The notes under the pieces are model-generated. The model worked only from the letters and a program-made list of their open reading frames with translations. It searched no databases and was not told the origin of the DNA. Positions 6,071 through 12,738 of a DNA stretch of 12,738 nucleotides are shown piece by piece (within the stretch, counting starts at the first letter, position 1; each line of letters begins with the position of its first letter). Source of the DNA: an uncultured Collinsella sp. (GTDB taxonomy: Bacteria > Actinomycetota > Coriobacteriia > Coriobacteriales > Coriobacteriaceae); NCBI GenBank assembly GCA_902495945.1, contig CABUZD010000041.1, positions 1 through 12,738 on the forward strand. Direction: 5' to 3'. Position numbers and translations under genes: made by a program.

Positions 6071-6874
6071 ATGGCCCACGCAACAACCCGAGCCTTCGCC
6101 GATGAGCGTCGTGCCGCCATCATGGAGATGCTCGAGCATAACGCCTCGGTGCAGGTGGCAGAAATTGCCCAGACCTTTGGCGTGTCCTCTGTCACCGCTC
6201 GCGCCGACCTGGACGCACTCGCGGAGTCCGGCAAGCTGCGCCGCACGCATGGCGGCGCCGTATCGCTCCACAAGCGTCTGACTGTTTCCACGCAGGATCG
6301 CCGCATCAATGTCAACGTCGCCGCCAAGCAGGCCATCGCGCAAAGCGCCATCGAGTTCGTCAATGACGGCGACACGTTGCTCGTCGACTCGGGCACCACG
6401 GCGCTCGAGTTCGTCCGGCTCCTCGATCAGCGCAACGGCATCACCGTTATCACGGCCGACATTACCATTGCCGATTATATCGACGAGAGCATGCCCTCGG
6501 TCGATGTCGTCATGCTGGGCGGGGCGCTACGCAAAGGCCATCGTTATCTGTACGGACCGCTCACCATGCAGGCGCTCCAAATGGTCCATGCCGATCTGGC
6601 CGTCATGTGCCCCGGCGCCTTTGTCTCCAGCTGCGGCTTTACGACCGACTTTCCGCAGATGGCCGAGACCAAAACGGCTATGATCGCCGCGGCCCATCAA
6701 AGCGTCGCCCTCATGGACGCCAGCAAGGTTAACGGACGCGGCATGTACCGCTTTGCCAAGCTGACCGATGTCGACGCCATCGTGATGGACCGAGACCCCG
6801 AAGGCGCCGTTGCCACCTCAATCGCCAAGACCGCCGACGGCGCACGTCCAGCCCTCATCATCGCCGTCAACTAA
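6071..6874 (+). CDS. DeoR/GlpR-family transcriptional regulator
   Basis: Sugar-phosphate-responsive repressor of the DeoR family. With the ATG at 6071 it has 267 residues. An N-terminal winged helix-turn-helix covers about 11-64 (RAAIMEMLEHNASVQVAEIA, recognition region VSSVTARADLDAL, wing RRTHGGAV). The C-terminal DeoRC sensor domain includes the phosphate-binding loop LVDSGTTA (104-111) and LMDASKVNGRGMYRF near the end. The start at 6071 has GGAG 5 nt upstream and gives the family's usual length; an ATG at 6014 lacks a ribosome site and adds 19 atypical residues. It is divergent from the bisphosphate aldolase, so that gene and itself are the likely targets. The effector is probably a phosphorylated sugar, identity unknown. 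Family assignment is firm; the regulon is inferred. Confidence 0.92.
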   Translation: MAHATTRAFADERRAAIMEMLEHNASVQVAEIAQTFGVSSVTARADLDALAESGKLRRTHGGAVSLHKRLTVSTQDRRINVNVAAKQAIAQSAIEFVNDGDTLLVDSGTTALEFVRLLDQRNGITVITADITIADYIDESMPSVDVVMLGGALRKGHRYLYGPLTMQALQMVHADLAVMCPGAFVSSCGFTTDFPQMAETKTAMIAAAHQSVALMDASKVNGRGMYRFAKLTDVDAIVMDRDPEGAVATSIAKTADGARPALIIAVN

Positions 6875-6879
6875 ATAAA

Positions 6880-6916
6880 AACCACCACAAAGGTGCCTGT
6901 CCCCTTTGTGGTGGTT
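6880..6916 (-). terminator. intrinsic terminator of the flavodiiron gene
   Basis: A perfect 14-bp stem (6880-6893 with 6903-6916) and 9-nt loop. On the minus strand it is followed at once by a T-rich tail (GGTTTTTATTTAG), 32 bp past the flavodiiron stop. The tail runs into the stop codon of the convergent DeoR-family gene. On the plus strand there is no T-run, so termination of that gene here is weak at best. Confidence 0.85.
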
Positions 6917-6948
6917 GTGATGGTTGAGCGTCAAAAGTGAACGTGTCG

Positions 6949-8109
6949 CTACTTGGACAGCTCGTCGGCGAGGGCCTCGATCTGAGCGCGCGAGGCGTCG
7001 TTGAGCGAGCCCAGCACGGTCACCTTGTTCTGCGCCAGGGTGATGTCCTTCATGCCCTCGAGCTCCTTGGTCATAACCTTGGCAGCAGCGGGCGCCCAAG
7101 AGCCGGCCTCGACGAGCGCCACGGTGCGGTTCTGGTAGGCATGCTCGGCGAGCGTATGGATAAAGGTGCTCATGAACGGGAAGATCTCGCCCTGATAGGT
7201 GATGGAAGCGAGCACCAGGCGGTCGTAGCGGAACGCATCCTCAACGGCCTCGGCCATATCGTCGCGAGCCAGGTCAAAGACGGAAACCTTCTGGCCGCGA
7301 GCCTCAAGCGCAGATGCGAGTTCCTCGACGGCAGCCTTCAGATGGCCATACACGCTCGCATAGGCAATCGTGATGCCCTCGTCCTCGGGCTGATAGCTCG
7401 ACCAGGTGTTATAGGTGTCGAGGTAGTAGCCCAGGTTCTCGGTCAGCACGGGGCCGTGGAGCGGGCAGATGATCTGGATGTCCAGGCCGGCGGCCTTCTT
7501 GAGCACGGCCTGCACGAACTTGCCGAACTTACCGACGATGCCAAAGTAGTAGCGGCGCGCTTCGCAAGCCCAGCCTTCCGGGTCCTCGATGTCGTTAGCA
7601 CCGAACTTGCCAAAGCCGTCGGCACTAAAGAGTACCTTGTCGGTGGACTCGTAGGAGAAAATCACCTCGGGCCAGTGAACGTTGGGAGCGCCGACAAACG
7701 TTAGGCTGTGACCGCCCAGATCGAGCACGTCGCCCTCTTTGACGACCATTTTGCGCTCGGGGTAGTCGGTGCCAAAGTAGTTGACCATCATGCGGAAAGC
7801 ACCCACGCTGGCCACAATCTGTGCCTGGGGATAGCGCTCCATAAAGGCGGCGATACCGGCGGAGTGATCGGGCTCCATGTGATGAACAACCAGGTAGTCG
7901 GGCGTACGGCCATCGAGCGCGGCCTCGAGGTTGCCGAGCCACTCGTCGACAAAGCCAGCGTCGACCGAATCGGCGACAGCGTTTTTATCGCCCAAGATAA
8001 CGTAGCTGTTGTATGCCATACCGTTCTCGGACACGTCGTACTGGCCCTCGAACAGGTCAATGTCGTGATCGTTGACGCCAATGTAGCGGATATCCTTGGT
8101 GATCTCCAT
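6949..8109 (-). CDS. fprA: A-type flavodiiron protein (O2/NO reductase)
   Basis: Cytosolic flavodiiron protein that reduces O2 to water and/or NO to N2O, using electrons usually delivered by rubredoxin; a common oxygen defence of anaerobes. The 386 residues split into a beta-lactamase-fold diiron domain (1 to about 240) and a flavodoxin-like FMN domain (about 246-386). Diiron ligands are visible: His77, Glu79, Asp81 and His82 in HHMEPDHS, His145 in APNVHWPE, Asp164 in SADGFGKFG and His218 in PLHGPVL. The FMN loop is at about 251-256 (ASVYGH). No rubredoxin or flavin-reductase extension follows, so it is the short A class. The ATG at 8109 is chosen because AGGAGG lies 9 nt upstream; a longer frame to 8172 runs through the promoter. 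It is transcribed alone, with its own -10 box and terminator. O2 versus NO preference cannot be read from sequence. Confidence 0.94.
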   Translation of the reverse strand: MEITKDIRYIGVNDHDIDLFEGQYDVSENGMAYNSYVILGDKNAVADSVDAGFVDEWLGNLEAALDGRTPDYLVVHHMEPDHSAGIAAFMERYPQAQIVASVGAFRMMVNYFGTDYPERKMVVKEGDVLDLGGHSLTFVGAPNVHWPEVIFSYESTDKVLFSADGFGKFGANDIEDPEGWACEARRYYFGIVGKFGKFVQAVLKKAAGLDIQIICPLHGPVLTENLGYYLDTYNTWSSYQPEDEGITIAYASVYGHLKAAVEELASALEARGQKVSVFDLARDDMAEAVEDAFRYDRLVLASITYQGEIFPFMSTFIHTLAEHAYQNRTVALVEAGSWAPAAAKVMTKELEGMKDITLAQNKVTVLGSLNDASRAQIEALADELSK

Positions 8110-8125
8110 CAGGCAAAGCCTCCTA

Positions 8126-8155
8126 GATAGACAAAAGAACCCGTCTATCATAGCA
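8126..8155 (-). promoter_or_regulatory. fprA promoter with overlapping inverted repeat
   Basis: On the minus strand TGCTATGAT (8155-8147) is a good extended -10 element with no convincing -35. It overlaps a perfect 7-bp inverted repeat, GATAGAC (8126-8132) and GTCTATC (8143-8149), with a 10-nt spacer. The repeat covers the end of the -10 box and the expected start site and ends next to the AGGAGG ribosome site. That is where a repressor, for example an O2- or NO-responsive one, would block transcription; a 5' hairpin is the other reading. Confidence 0.5.
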
Positions 8156-8238
8156 CTCGCCTTTAGAGCCACGGCTATCTGCTAGCATCCCTACCGATTG
8201 TTATTGAAATGCGATAAAGCGCCGTTTACCTGCACAAA

Positions 8239-9270
8239 CTATGCGCGCGGTGCCGCCGTACTATGTCGAATGATGAGCCGGCCGGGAATACGAATGGCAA
8301 CAGTTTTGCCCGCCGTACCCGCCTCGGGAACCGCATGCTCGAATACCTCGCGTCCGCGCTGATGTAGATCGAATCGAACGGTCGTGAGCTCGTTATGCGC
8401 GACAAAGTCGTCGAGCGAGTCATCGACGCCCACCACGCTCACGTCCTCGGGCACGCGCAGGCCGCTATCGCGCAGCGCTGCAATGGCGCCGTTTGCCATC
8501 TGGTCGTTTGCCGCGTAAATCGCCGTCATGGTGCGATCGTGCTCGGCCAGGTACCTGCCAGCTTCGTAACCGCTGTTGGCAGACCAGTCACCCTCGAGCG
8601 GCGCCTGTGGCTTAATGTGCTTACGCTCGAGCGCATCCTGCCAGCCGGCGCGACGAAATTGCTCGTCAACCGAGAACGACGGGCCGCCAATATAGCGAAT
8701 TTGCTCATGCCCCAGCTCAAACAGGTGATTCATAAGCAAGAGCGAGCAGCCGTAATGATCGGAGTCTACCGTGGTCACCCGCGGGTGCGCGTACATGGTA
8801 ACGATGACCGTGCCAATGCCCGGCAGTGGATCAAACGTCTCAAAATCGGGCGCCATACGGCTCATGCCGATAATGATGCCGTCCACAGGCAGCGCGGCCA
8901 TACGACGCGTTGCCTCGGCAAGCGAAAACTCCTCGGTCTTGGACATCTCGACCAGCGTGATGGCGCAATTATGCTCGCGAGCAGCGCTGGCGATGCCGTC
9001 GATCATTGAGAGGTTGCCAAACTTGGTGACATCGTTGACGCACAGACCGACCGAATGGTAGCGGCCGTCGCGCAGCGAGCGACCAGCATAACTCGGACGA
9101 AAGCCGAGCTCTTGCATAGCGGCCTGCACGCGCTGGCGCGTCTGCTCGTTAACGTTGGGCAAGCCGTTGGCGACGCGCGAAACCGTCTGCTGCGAAACGC
9201 CAGCAGCGCGGGCGACGTCGGCCATGGAGACCGGACGCGTACCTGTATCGTTGGACGGGCGCCTTGCCAC
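8239..9270 (-). CDS. LacI/GalR-family transcriptional regulator
   Basis: A 343-residue LacI-family regulator, presumably of galK-galT. The N-terminal helix-turn-helix is at 16-36 (MADVARAAGVSQQTVSRVANG), followed by the hinge region (FRPSYAGRSL at 57-66) and a periplasmic-binding-protein-like sensor domain from about 71, with motifs such as VDGIIIG, IRYIGGP, AIYAANDQMANGAI and VVGVDDS. The start is GTG at 9270, with AAGG 7 nt upstream. It is divergent from galK across a 338-bp region holding three identical-type candidate operators, which argues for control of galK-galT and of itself. Likely inducer: galactose or a derivative, by context only. No clear terminator follows; fprA lies 129 bp downstream on the same strand with its own promoter. 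HTH and family are firm, the name galR is not proven. Confidence 0.93.
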   Translation of the reverse strand: MARRPSNDTGTRPVSMADVARAAGVSQQTVSRVANGLPNVNEQTRQRVQAAMQELGFRPSYAGRSLRDGRYHSVGLCVNDVTKFGNLSMIDGIASAAREHNCAITLVEMSKTEEFSLAEATRRMAALPVDGIIIGMSRMAPDFETFDPLPGIGTVIVTMYAHPRVTTVDSDHYGCSLLLMNHLFELGHEQIRYIGGPSFSVDEQFRRAGWQDALERKHIKPQAPLEGDWSANSGYEAGRYLAEHDRTMTAIYAANDQMANGAIAALRDSGLRVPEDVSVVGVDDSLDDFVAHNELTTVRFDLHQRGREVFEHAVPEAGTAGKTVAIRIPGRLIIRHSTAAPRA

Positions 9271-9363
9271 AGGATCACCTTCACCGTTGCGAGATCTGAA
9301 TAGCGTGCATGCCGGCCCGGGCAGAAATACACCCCGCGCCGAGGCCCGCTATCGTCGGACGCA

Positions 9364-9377
9364 TGTTAACGTACTCT
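9364..9377 (-). promoter_or_regulatory. LacI-family operator, copy 1
   Basis: TGTTAACGTACTCT, an imperfect palindrome centred on the CG pair typical of LacI-family sites. It differs from copies 2 and 3 only in the last base. It lies nearest the regulator gene, about 94 bp upstream of its GTG, suited to autoregulation. The 9271-9363 leader shows nothing else clear. Confidence 0.7.
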
Positions 9378-9486
9378 ACTTTTTCAATCCGCAACTCTTC
9401 TGCTCTATAAGTCCATACGGCAATACCGTTCACGGCTGAATTTCTACCGATTACCAGATTCTCAAAAAGTGATAAGCGTTGTGTTA

Positions 9487-9500
9487 TGAGTACGTTAACA
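9487..9500. promoter_or_regulatory. LacI-family operator, copy 2
   Basis: TGAGTACGTTAACA, the exact reverse complement of copy 3. Its centre is 123 bp from copy 1 and 64 bp from copy 3 (about 6 helical turns), spacings that could allow a looped repression complex. No standard -35/-10 pair stands out beside it. Confidence 0.75.
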
Positions 9501-9550
9501 TAGCCCGTAACGTGCGGCATCGTAGATGCTGAGTTCACGCCGCTTCAGAT

Positions 9551-9564
9551 TGTTAACGTACTCA
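9551..9564 (+). promoter_or_regulatory. LacI-family operator, copy 3
   Basis: TGTTAACGTACTCA, 44 bp before the galK start and so probably at or just past the galK promoter, where a bound repressor would block initiation. It is identical to copy 2 in inverted orientation. Confidence 0.75.
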
Positions 9565-9608
9565 CTACGACGGAAAACTCGTCAGTATGCGCCAAGGAAA
9601 GGACTCCC

Positions 9609-10814
9609 ATGACCACCCCCGACGAAAAGACACTCGCCACGCTCACCAAGCTGTTCGAGGAGGAGTTTGGGCCCATCGGCGATCGCCAGGTGCTCTATGT
9701 GCACGCGCCCGGCCGCTCCGAGATCAGCGGCAACCACACCGACCACGAGGGTGGCCACGTTATCGCCGGCTCGCTCGATGTCGCCGTCGACGGCATCGCC
9801 GTGGCAACCGATTCCAACAAGGTTCGCGTAGCCGACGAGGGCTATCCCACGTTTGAAATCGCGCTCGACACGCTAGACGTTCAGGAGTCCGAGAAGGGCA
9901 CGTCCGCAAGCCTCGTCCGCGGCATGGCCCACGAGATTGCAGCCCTTGGCGTTGAGCCCCACGGCTTCGACTTTGCCTTTACCTGCTCCGTCCCCTCGGG
10001 CGGCGGTCTTTCCAGCTCTGCCGCCGTCGAGGCCGCGTACGGTCGCGCCATGGAAACCCTCTGGGGCGCACCCGCCATCGAGCCCGTCGCGCTCGCGCAG
10101 ATGAGCCAGCGCACCGAGAACAACTATTACGGCAAGCCCTGCGGTCTGATGGACCAGGCCGCCGTGTGCCTGGGCGGCCTTGCCTACATGGACTTTGAGG
10201 ACCAGGCTCAGCCTAAAACCCAGAAGCTCGAGCTCAACTTTGAGGATCACGGCTATGCGCTCGTGCTCGTTAAGGTCGGTGCCGACCACGTGGCCGCCAC
10301 CGACGACTACGCCGCCGTTCCGCGCGAGATGCAGGACGTTGCCGCCGAGTTTGGCAAGGCACGCCTGTGCGAGGTCGACGTTGCCGATTTTGACGCCAGG
10401 CTCCCCGAGCTGCGCGCCAAACTGGGCGACCGTGCCTGCCTGCGCGCCGTTCACTACTGGTACGAGAACGGCCTGGTCGACAAGCGCTGGGCAGCTCTGA
10501 ACGCCGGCGACATCGACCAGTTCCTGGTCCTGACGCGCGAGTCCGGCGCCAGCTCTGCCATGTACCTGCAGAATGTTGTTGCCAAGCTGGGTTCCGAGCA
10601 GCCTTCCATGTATGCCCTGGCGCTGGCCGAGCACGTGCTCGACGGCCGCGGCGCCGTCCGTATCCACGGTGGCGGCTTTGGTGGCACCATCCAGGCCTTC
10701 GTGCCGCTCGACCTGGTCGACACCTTCATTGCCAAGATGAACGGCTGGCTGGGCGAGGGCTCTGCCCGTCACTACGCCATCTCTGACAAGGGGGCTTACG
10801 CGGCATGGCTGTAA
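9609..10814 (+). CDS. galK: galactokinase
   Basis: GHMP-family kinase that phosphorylates alpha-D-galactose to galactose 1-phosphate, the entry step of the Leloir pathway. At 401 residues it has normal length. The substrate-binding motif is GRSEISGNHTDH (35-46), the ATP loop VPSGGGLSSSAA (128-139), the catalytic Asp182 lies in GLMDQ, and the third GHMP motif IHGGGFGGTIQAF is at 352-364. The first motif differs from the classic enterobacterial/human form (GEHTDY): Asn replaces the sugar-contacting Glu, and His replaces Tyr. To my knowledge GGNHTDH-type motifs are usual in clostridial galactokinases, so it is a lineage variant and not a defect. The start has AAAGGA 5 nt upstream. It overlaps galT by 10 bp and is probably controlled by the three upstream operators. 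Confidence 0.95.
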   Translation: MTTPDEKTLATLTKLFEEEFGPIGDRQVLYVHAPGRSEISGNHTDHEGGHVIAGSLDVAVDGIAVATDSNKVRVADEGYPTFEIALDTLDVQESEKGTSASLVRGMAHEIAALGVEPHGFDFAFTCSVPSGGGLSSSAAVEAAYGRAMETLWGAPAIEPVALAQMSQRTENNYYGKPCGLMDQAAVCLGGLAYMDFEDQAQPKTQKLELNFEDHGYALVLVKVGADHVAATDDYAAVPREMQDVAAEFGKARLCEVDVADFDARLPELRAKLGDRACLRAVHYWYENGLVDKRWAALNAGDIDQFLVLTRESGASSAMYLQNVVAKLGSEQPSMYALALAEHVLDGRGAVRIHGGGFGGTIQAFVPLDLVDTFIAKMNGWLGEGSARHYAISDKGAYAAWL

Positions 10815-12433
10815 TGACTGACGTGCGCGAGGCCGCACAGAACCTGATCGAGTACGCCATCCACCGATCGATGATCGGCCAGGACGACCGCATCTGGGCA
10901 TACAACACCATTTTGGAGTGCATCGGCGCTACGGGGCCCGCGCTCGATATGGCCTGGGCGCTCCAGGTTGAGAAACTCTCGCTCTTGCACCCCGATACCT
11001 TGCCCGACTTTGACCTTGAAGGCACGCTTGCCGCGCTTTCCGAGACCGCCGTTGCCAACGGCGCCGCCGAGGACACGGCGTCGGGCCGCGACCGCATCGC
11101 CATGCGCATCATGGGCGCGCTCATGCCGAGGCCTTCGGTTGTAAACGAAGAGTTCAACGGACGTATGGGCGTCAACGAGTCCCGCGCCGCAACCGACTGG
11201 TTCTACGGCCTGTGCTGCGACGCCGGCTACGTGCGCCGTGCCGCCATCGCGCGCAACATCAAATGGAGCACCCCCACCAACTGGGGCGATCTTGAGATCA
11301 CTATCAACCTGTCCAAGCCTGAGAAGGACCCGCGCGATATCGCCGCGGCAGGTGTAGCCAAGAACACGGGCGAGAAGTATCCCGCCTGCCAGCTCTGCAT
11401 CGAAAACGAGGGCTATCCCGGACGCTCCGCCGCAGCCGACGGCGGCGCTCACCCCGCCCGCCAGAATCTGCGCGTTATCCCTATTAAGCTCGACGGCGAG
11501 CGCTGGGGTTTCCAGTACAGCCCGTACGCGTACTATAACGAGCACTGCATTGCCATGAGCTCCGAGCATCGCCCGATGCACGTGGACCGCAAGGGTCTGA
11601 CCTGTCTGCTCGACTTTGTCGACCTGTTCCCGCACTACTTTATTGGCTCCAACGCCGACCTGCCCATCGTGGGCGGCTCGATTCTTTCGCACGACCACTT
11701 CCAGGGCGGTGCGCACGAGTTCCCCATGATGCATGCCGCCGAGGTCTCGCAGTTTAGCGTGCCCGGATTTGACCAGGTCACCGGCACTGTGCTGCAATGG
11801 CCGCTCTCGGTGCTGCGTCTGCGCTCGCATGACCGCGCTCAGCTGCTCGACGCTGCTGAGAAGATTATCCTCGCCTGGCGCGAGTGGACCGATGAGTCGG
11901 TGGGCGTTATCGCACACACGGCCGACGGCGTGGCCCACAACACCGTGACGCCCGTCATCCGCCGCGTCGATTCCCGCGGCAATGCCGGCGGCGAGATTTA
12001 CGAGGCCTACCTGGCGCTTCGCTGCAATATCACGACCGACGAGCATCCGCTGGGCGTTTTCCATCCGCATGCCGAGTACCACCACATTAAAAAGGAGAAC
12101 ATCGGCCTGATCGAGGTCATGGGCCTGGCAATTCTGCCGCCGCGCCTGGTTCCCGAGCTTGGCGCTGTCCGCGAGCATCTGCTGGCAGCCAAGGCCGATG
12201 CCAGCTACGACCTTGCCGGTGCACTCGAGGGCGATGATCTATGCCGCAGCCACGCCGCATGGGCCGAGGATGTCTATGCCCGCCGCGCCAACGAGCTTAC
12301 GGCCGACAACGCCATCGATATCCTGCACGAGGAGGTCGGCGTGGTGTTTGGCCACGTGCTCGACAACGCCGGCGTCTTTAAGTGGGACGAAGCCGGCCGC
12401 GCCGCCCAACAGCGCTTTATCGACTCGCTATAG
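10805..12433 (+). CDS. galT: class II galactose-1-phosphate (UDP-glucose:hexose-1-phosphate) uridylyltransferase
   Basis: Transfers UMP from UDP-glucose to galactose 1-phosphate, giving UDP-galactose and glucose 1-phosphate. The 542-residue protein is the long Gram-positive class II type (GalT2), not the roughly 350-residue E. coli type. Motifs: YPACQLCIENEGYPGR at 192-207 with a Cys195/Cys198 pair, GSNADLPIVGGSILSHDHFQ at 281-300 with the His cluster expected at the active site, and HPHAEYHHIKKENIGL at 420-435. The ATG at 10805 has AAGGGGG 10 nt upstream. An ATG at 10814, overlapping the galK stop as TAATG, is possible but its spacing is poor. Co-transcribed and probably translationally coupled with galK, and ended by the terminator at 12491-12528. 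The UDP-galactose 4-epimerase needed to complete the pathway is not in the window. Confidence 0.95.
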   Translation: MAVMTDVREAAQNLIEYAIHRSMIGQDDRIWAYNTILECIGATGPALDMAWALQVEKLSLLHPDTLPDFDLEGTLAALSETAVANGAAEDTASGRDRIAMRIMGALMPRPSVVNEEFNGRMGVNESRAATDWFYGLCCDAGYVRRAAIARNIKWSTPTNWGDLEITINLSKPEKDPRDIAAAGVAKNTGEKYPACQLCIENEGYPGRSAAADGGAHPARQNLRVIPIKLDGERWGFQYSPYAYYNEHCIAMSSEHRPMHVDRKGLTCLLDFVDLFPHYFIGSNADLPIVGGSILSHDHFQGGAHEFPMMHAAEVSQFSVPGFDQVTGTVLQWPLSVLRLRSHDRAQLLDAAEKIILAWREWTDESVGVIAHTADGVAHNTVTPVIRRVDSRGNAGGEIYEAYLALRCNITTDEHPLGVFHPHAEYHHIKKENIGLIEVMGLAILPPRLVPELGAVREHLLAAKADASYDLAGALEGDDLCRSHAAWAEDVYARRANELTADNAIDILHEEVGVVFGHVLDNAGVFKWDEAGRAAQQRFIDSL

Positions 12434-12490
12434 AGCACGGGCCCGAACGTTCAACAGCAGCCCGCACGACATAACCACCTACACGACAAC

Positions 12491-12528
12491 GGTGCCCGCC
12501 GGCAACATCGCCGGCGGGCGCCGTTTTT
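12491..12528 (+). terminator. intrinsic terminator of galK-galT
   Basis: GCCCGCCGGC (12494-12503) and GCCGGCGGGC (12510-12519) form a perfect 10-bp GC stem with a 6-nt loop, extended by GG/CC outside, then G and TTTTT (12524-12528). It lies 57 bp after the galT stop, a textbook position and form. Confidence 0.93.
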
Positions 12529-12532
12529 GAGT

Positions 12533-12603
12533 GTAGTCATTGGGGTCATTCTTAAGGGGCGTTCTTAAACGACTAGTCATTAAAGAGCGTCCCCAATGAC
12601 TAC
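12533..12603. repeat. 71-bp interrupted palindrome after the galT terminator
   Basis: GTAGTCATTGGGG (12533-12545) and CCCCAATGACTAC (12591-12603) are perfect 13-bp inverted repeats. The interior is itself roughly symmetric about GACTAGTC (12571-12578), and the TAGTCATT word of the outer arm recurs at 12574-12581. TTCTTAA occurs twice, 13 bp apart (12549-12555 and 12562-12568). A short hairpin, CCAAG/CTTGG at 12610-12632, follows. It starts only 4 bp past the terminator T-run and no T-run follows it, so it is not another terminator. Confidence 0.8.
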
Positions 12604-12638
12604 TTGCGACCAAGGCAACGCCGGTGTCTTGGCAACGA

Positions 12639-12671
12639 CAGCGAAAACGCCCCTAAGCGAGCAAGGTGACG
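12639..12671. repeat. 33-bp dispersed repeat, copy B
   Basis: Exact reverse complement of 1-33. Homology stops at once on the upstream side (12638 against 34); the other side cannot be compared because the window begins there. Part of this copy (12649-12659) is the left arm of the palindrome running to 12738. Confidence 0.85.
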
Positions 12672-12738
12672 TGAAAGAGGAGGGCATTGACCTTTTGGTC
12701 ATGCCCGACGATTGAACGTCAGATTGCCGCTTAGGGGC
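12649..12738. repeat. nested palindromic element, cut by the window end
   Basis: Three nested inverted repeats share a centre near 12694: GCCCCTAAGCG (12649-12659) with CGCTTAGGGGC (12728-12738), GACGT (12668-12672) with ACGTC (12716-12720), and GGGCA-T-TGACC (12682-12692) with GGTCATGCCC (12697-12706) around TTTT. The outer arm reaches the last base, so it probably continues. No long coding frame was seen here. Confidence 0.75.

Noticed and set aside
9873..10901. 342-codon open frame on the minus strand opposite galK
   Set aside because: Same reasoning: galK motifs are intact on the plus strand, and the antisense product is compositionally skewed with no domain.
10796..12178. 460-codon open frame on the minus strand opposite galT
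   Set aside because: It is a GC-bias shadow of galT: the plus-strand frame has complete family motifs, while the antisense product is low-complexity Ala/Gly/Val/His sequence without a recognisable domain or ribosome site.
1..12738. CRISPR array, tRNA/rRNA genes, prophage or insertion sequence
   Set aside because: No regularly spaced direct repeats, no tRNA-like cloverleaf and no transposase, integrase or phage protein were seen. The repeats present are inverted and intergenic.

Overview
The window looks like chromosome from a GC-rich anaerobic actinobacterium, most like a gut Coriobacteriia such as Collinsella. This is inferred from strong G/C bias at third codon positions, the Gram-positive style class II GalT beside a clostridial-style GalK, an A-type flavodiiron protein, and long palindromic intergenic repeats. 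No rRNA, tRNA, CRISPR array, transposase or phage gene was seen. The species call is inference only.

Layout: (1) 1-71 holds one copy of a 33-bp dispersed repeat. (2) 72-3048, minus strand, is a two-gene BceAB-type ABC exporter (FtsX-like permease and ATPase) with overlapping reading frames. (3) 3197-4171, plus strand, is one gene fusing a MutT/NudG-like Nudix hydrolase to a Vsr-type endonuclease through a basic linker. (4) 4172-4878 is mostly non-coding. It holds a hairpin-led possible 69-aa gene with unusual codon use and a striking 151-bp nested palindrome with perfect 37-bp arms. (5) 4879-5736 (minus) is a class II fructose/tagatose-bisphosphate aldolase, divergent from a DeoR-family regulator at 6071-6874 (plus); the shared intergenic region has a recognisable promoter and candidate operators. 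(6) 6949-8109 (minus) is a flavodiiron oxygen/NO reductase with its own promoter and terminator. (7) 8239-9270 (minus) is a LacI/GalR regulator, divergent from galK-galT at 9609-12433 (plus). The intergenic region carries three copies of one 14-bp operator-like site. (8) 12434-12738 has an intrinsic terminator, a 71-bp interrupted palindrome, the second copy of the 33-bp repeat, and another nested palindrome that runs off the window edge.

How it fits together: GalK and GalT carry out two steps of the Leloir pathway, very probably under control of the adjacent LacI-family protein acting at three sites. The aldolase/DeoR pair is a second sugar-phosphate unit that could feed C6 bisphosphates into triose phosphates. 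The flavodiiron protein removes O2 or NO. The exporter is the kind that answers cell-wall-active peptides, but no sensor kinase or response regulator is in view. The most unusual items are the Nudix-Vsr fusion and the palindromic intergenic elements.
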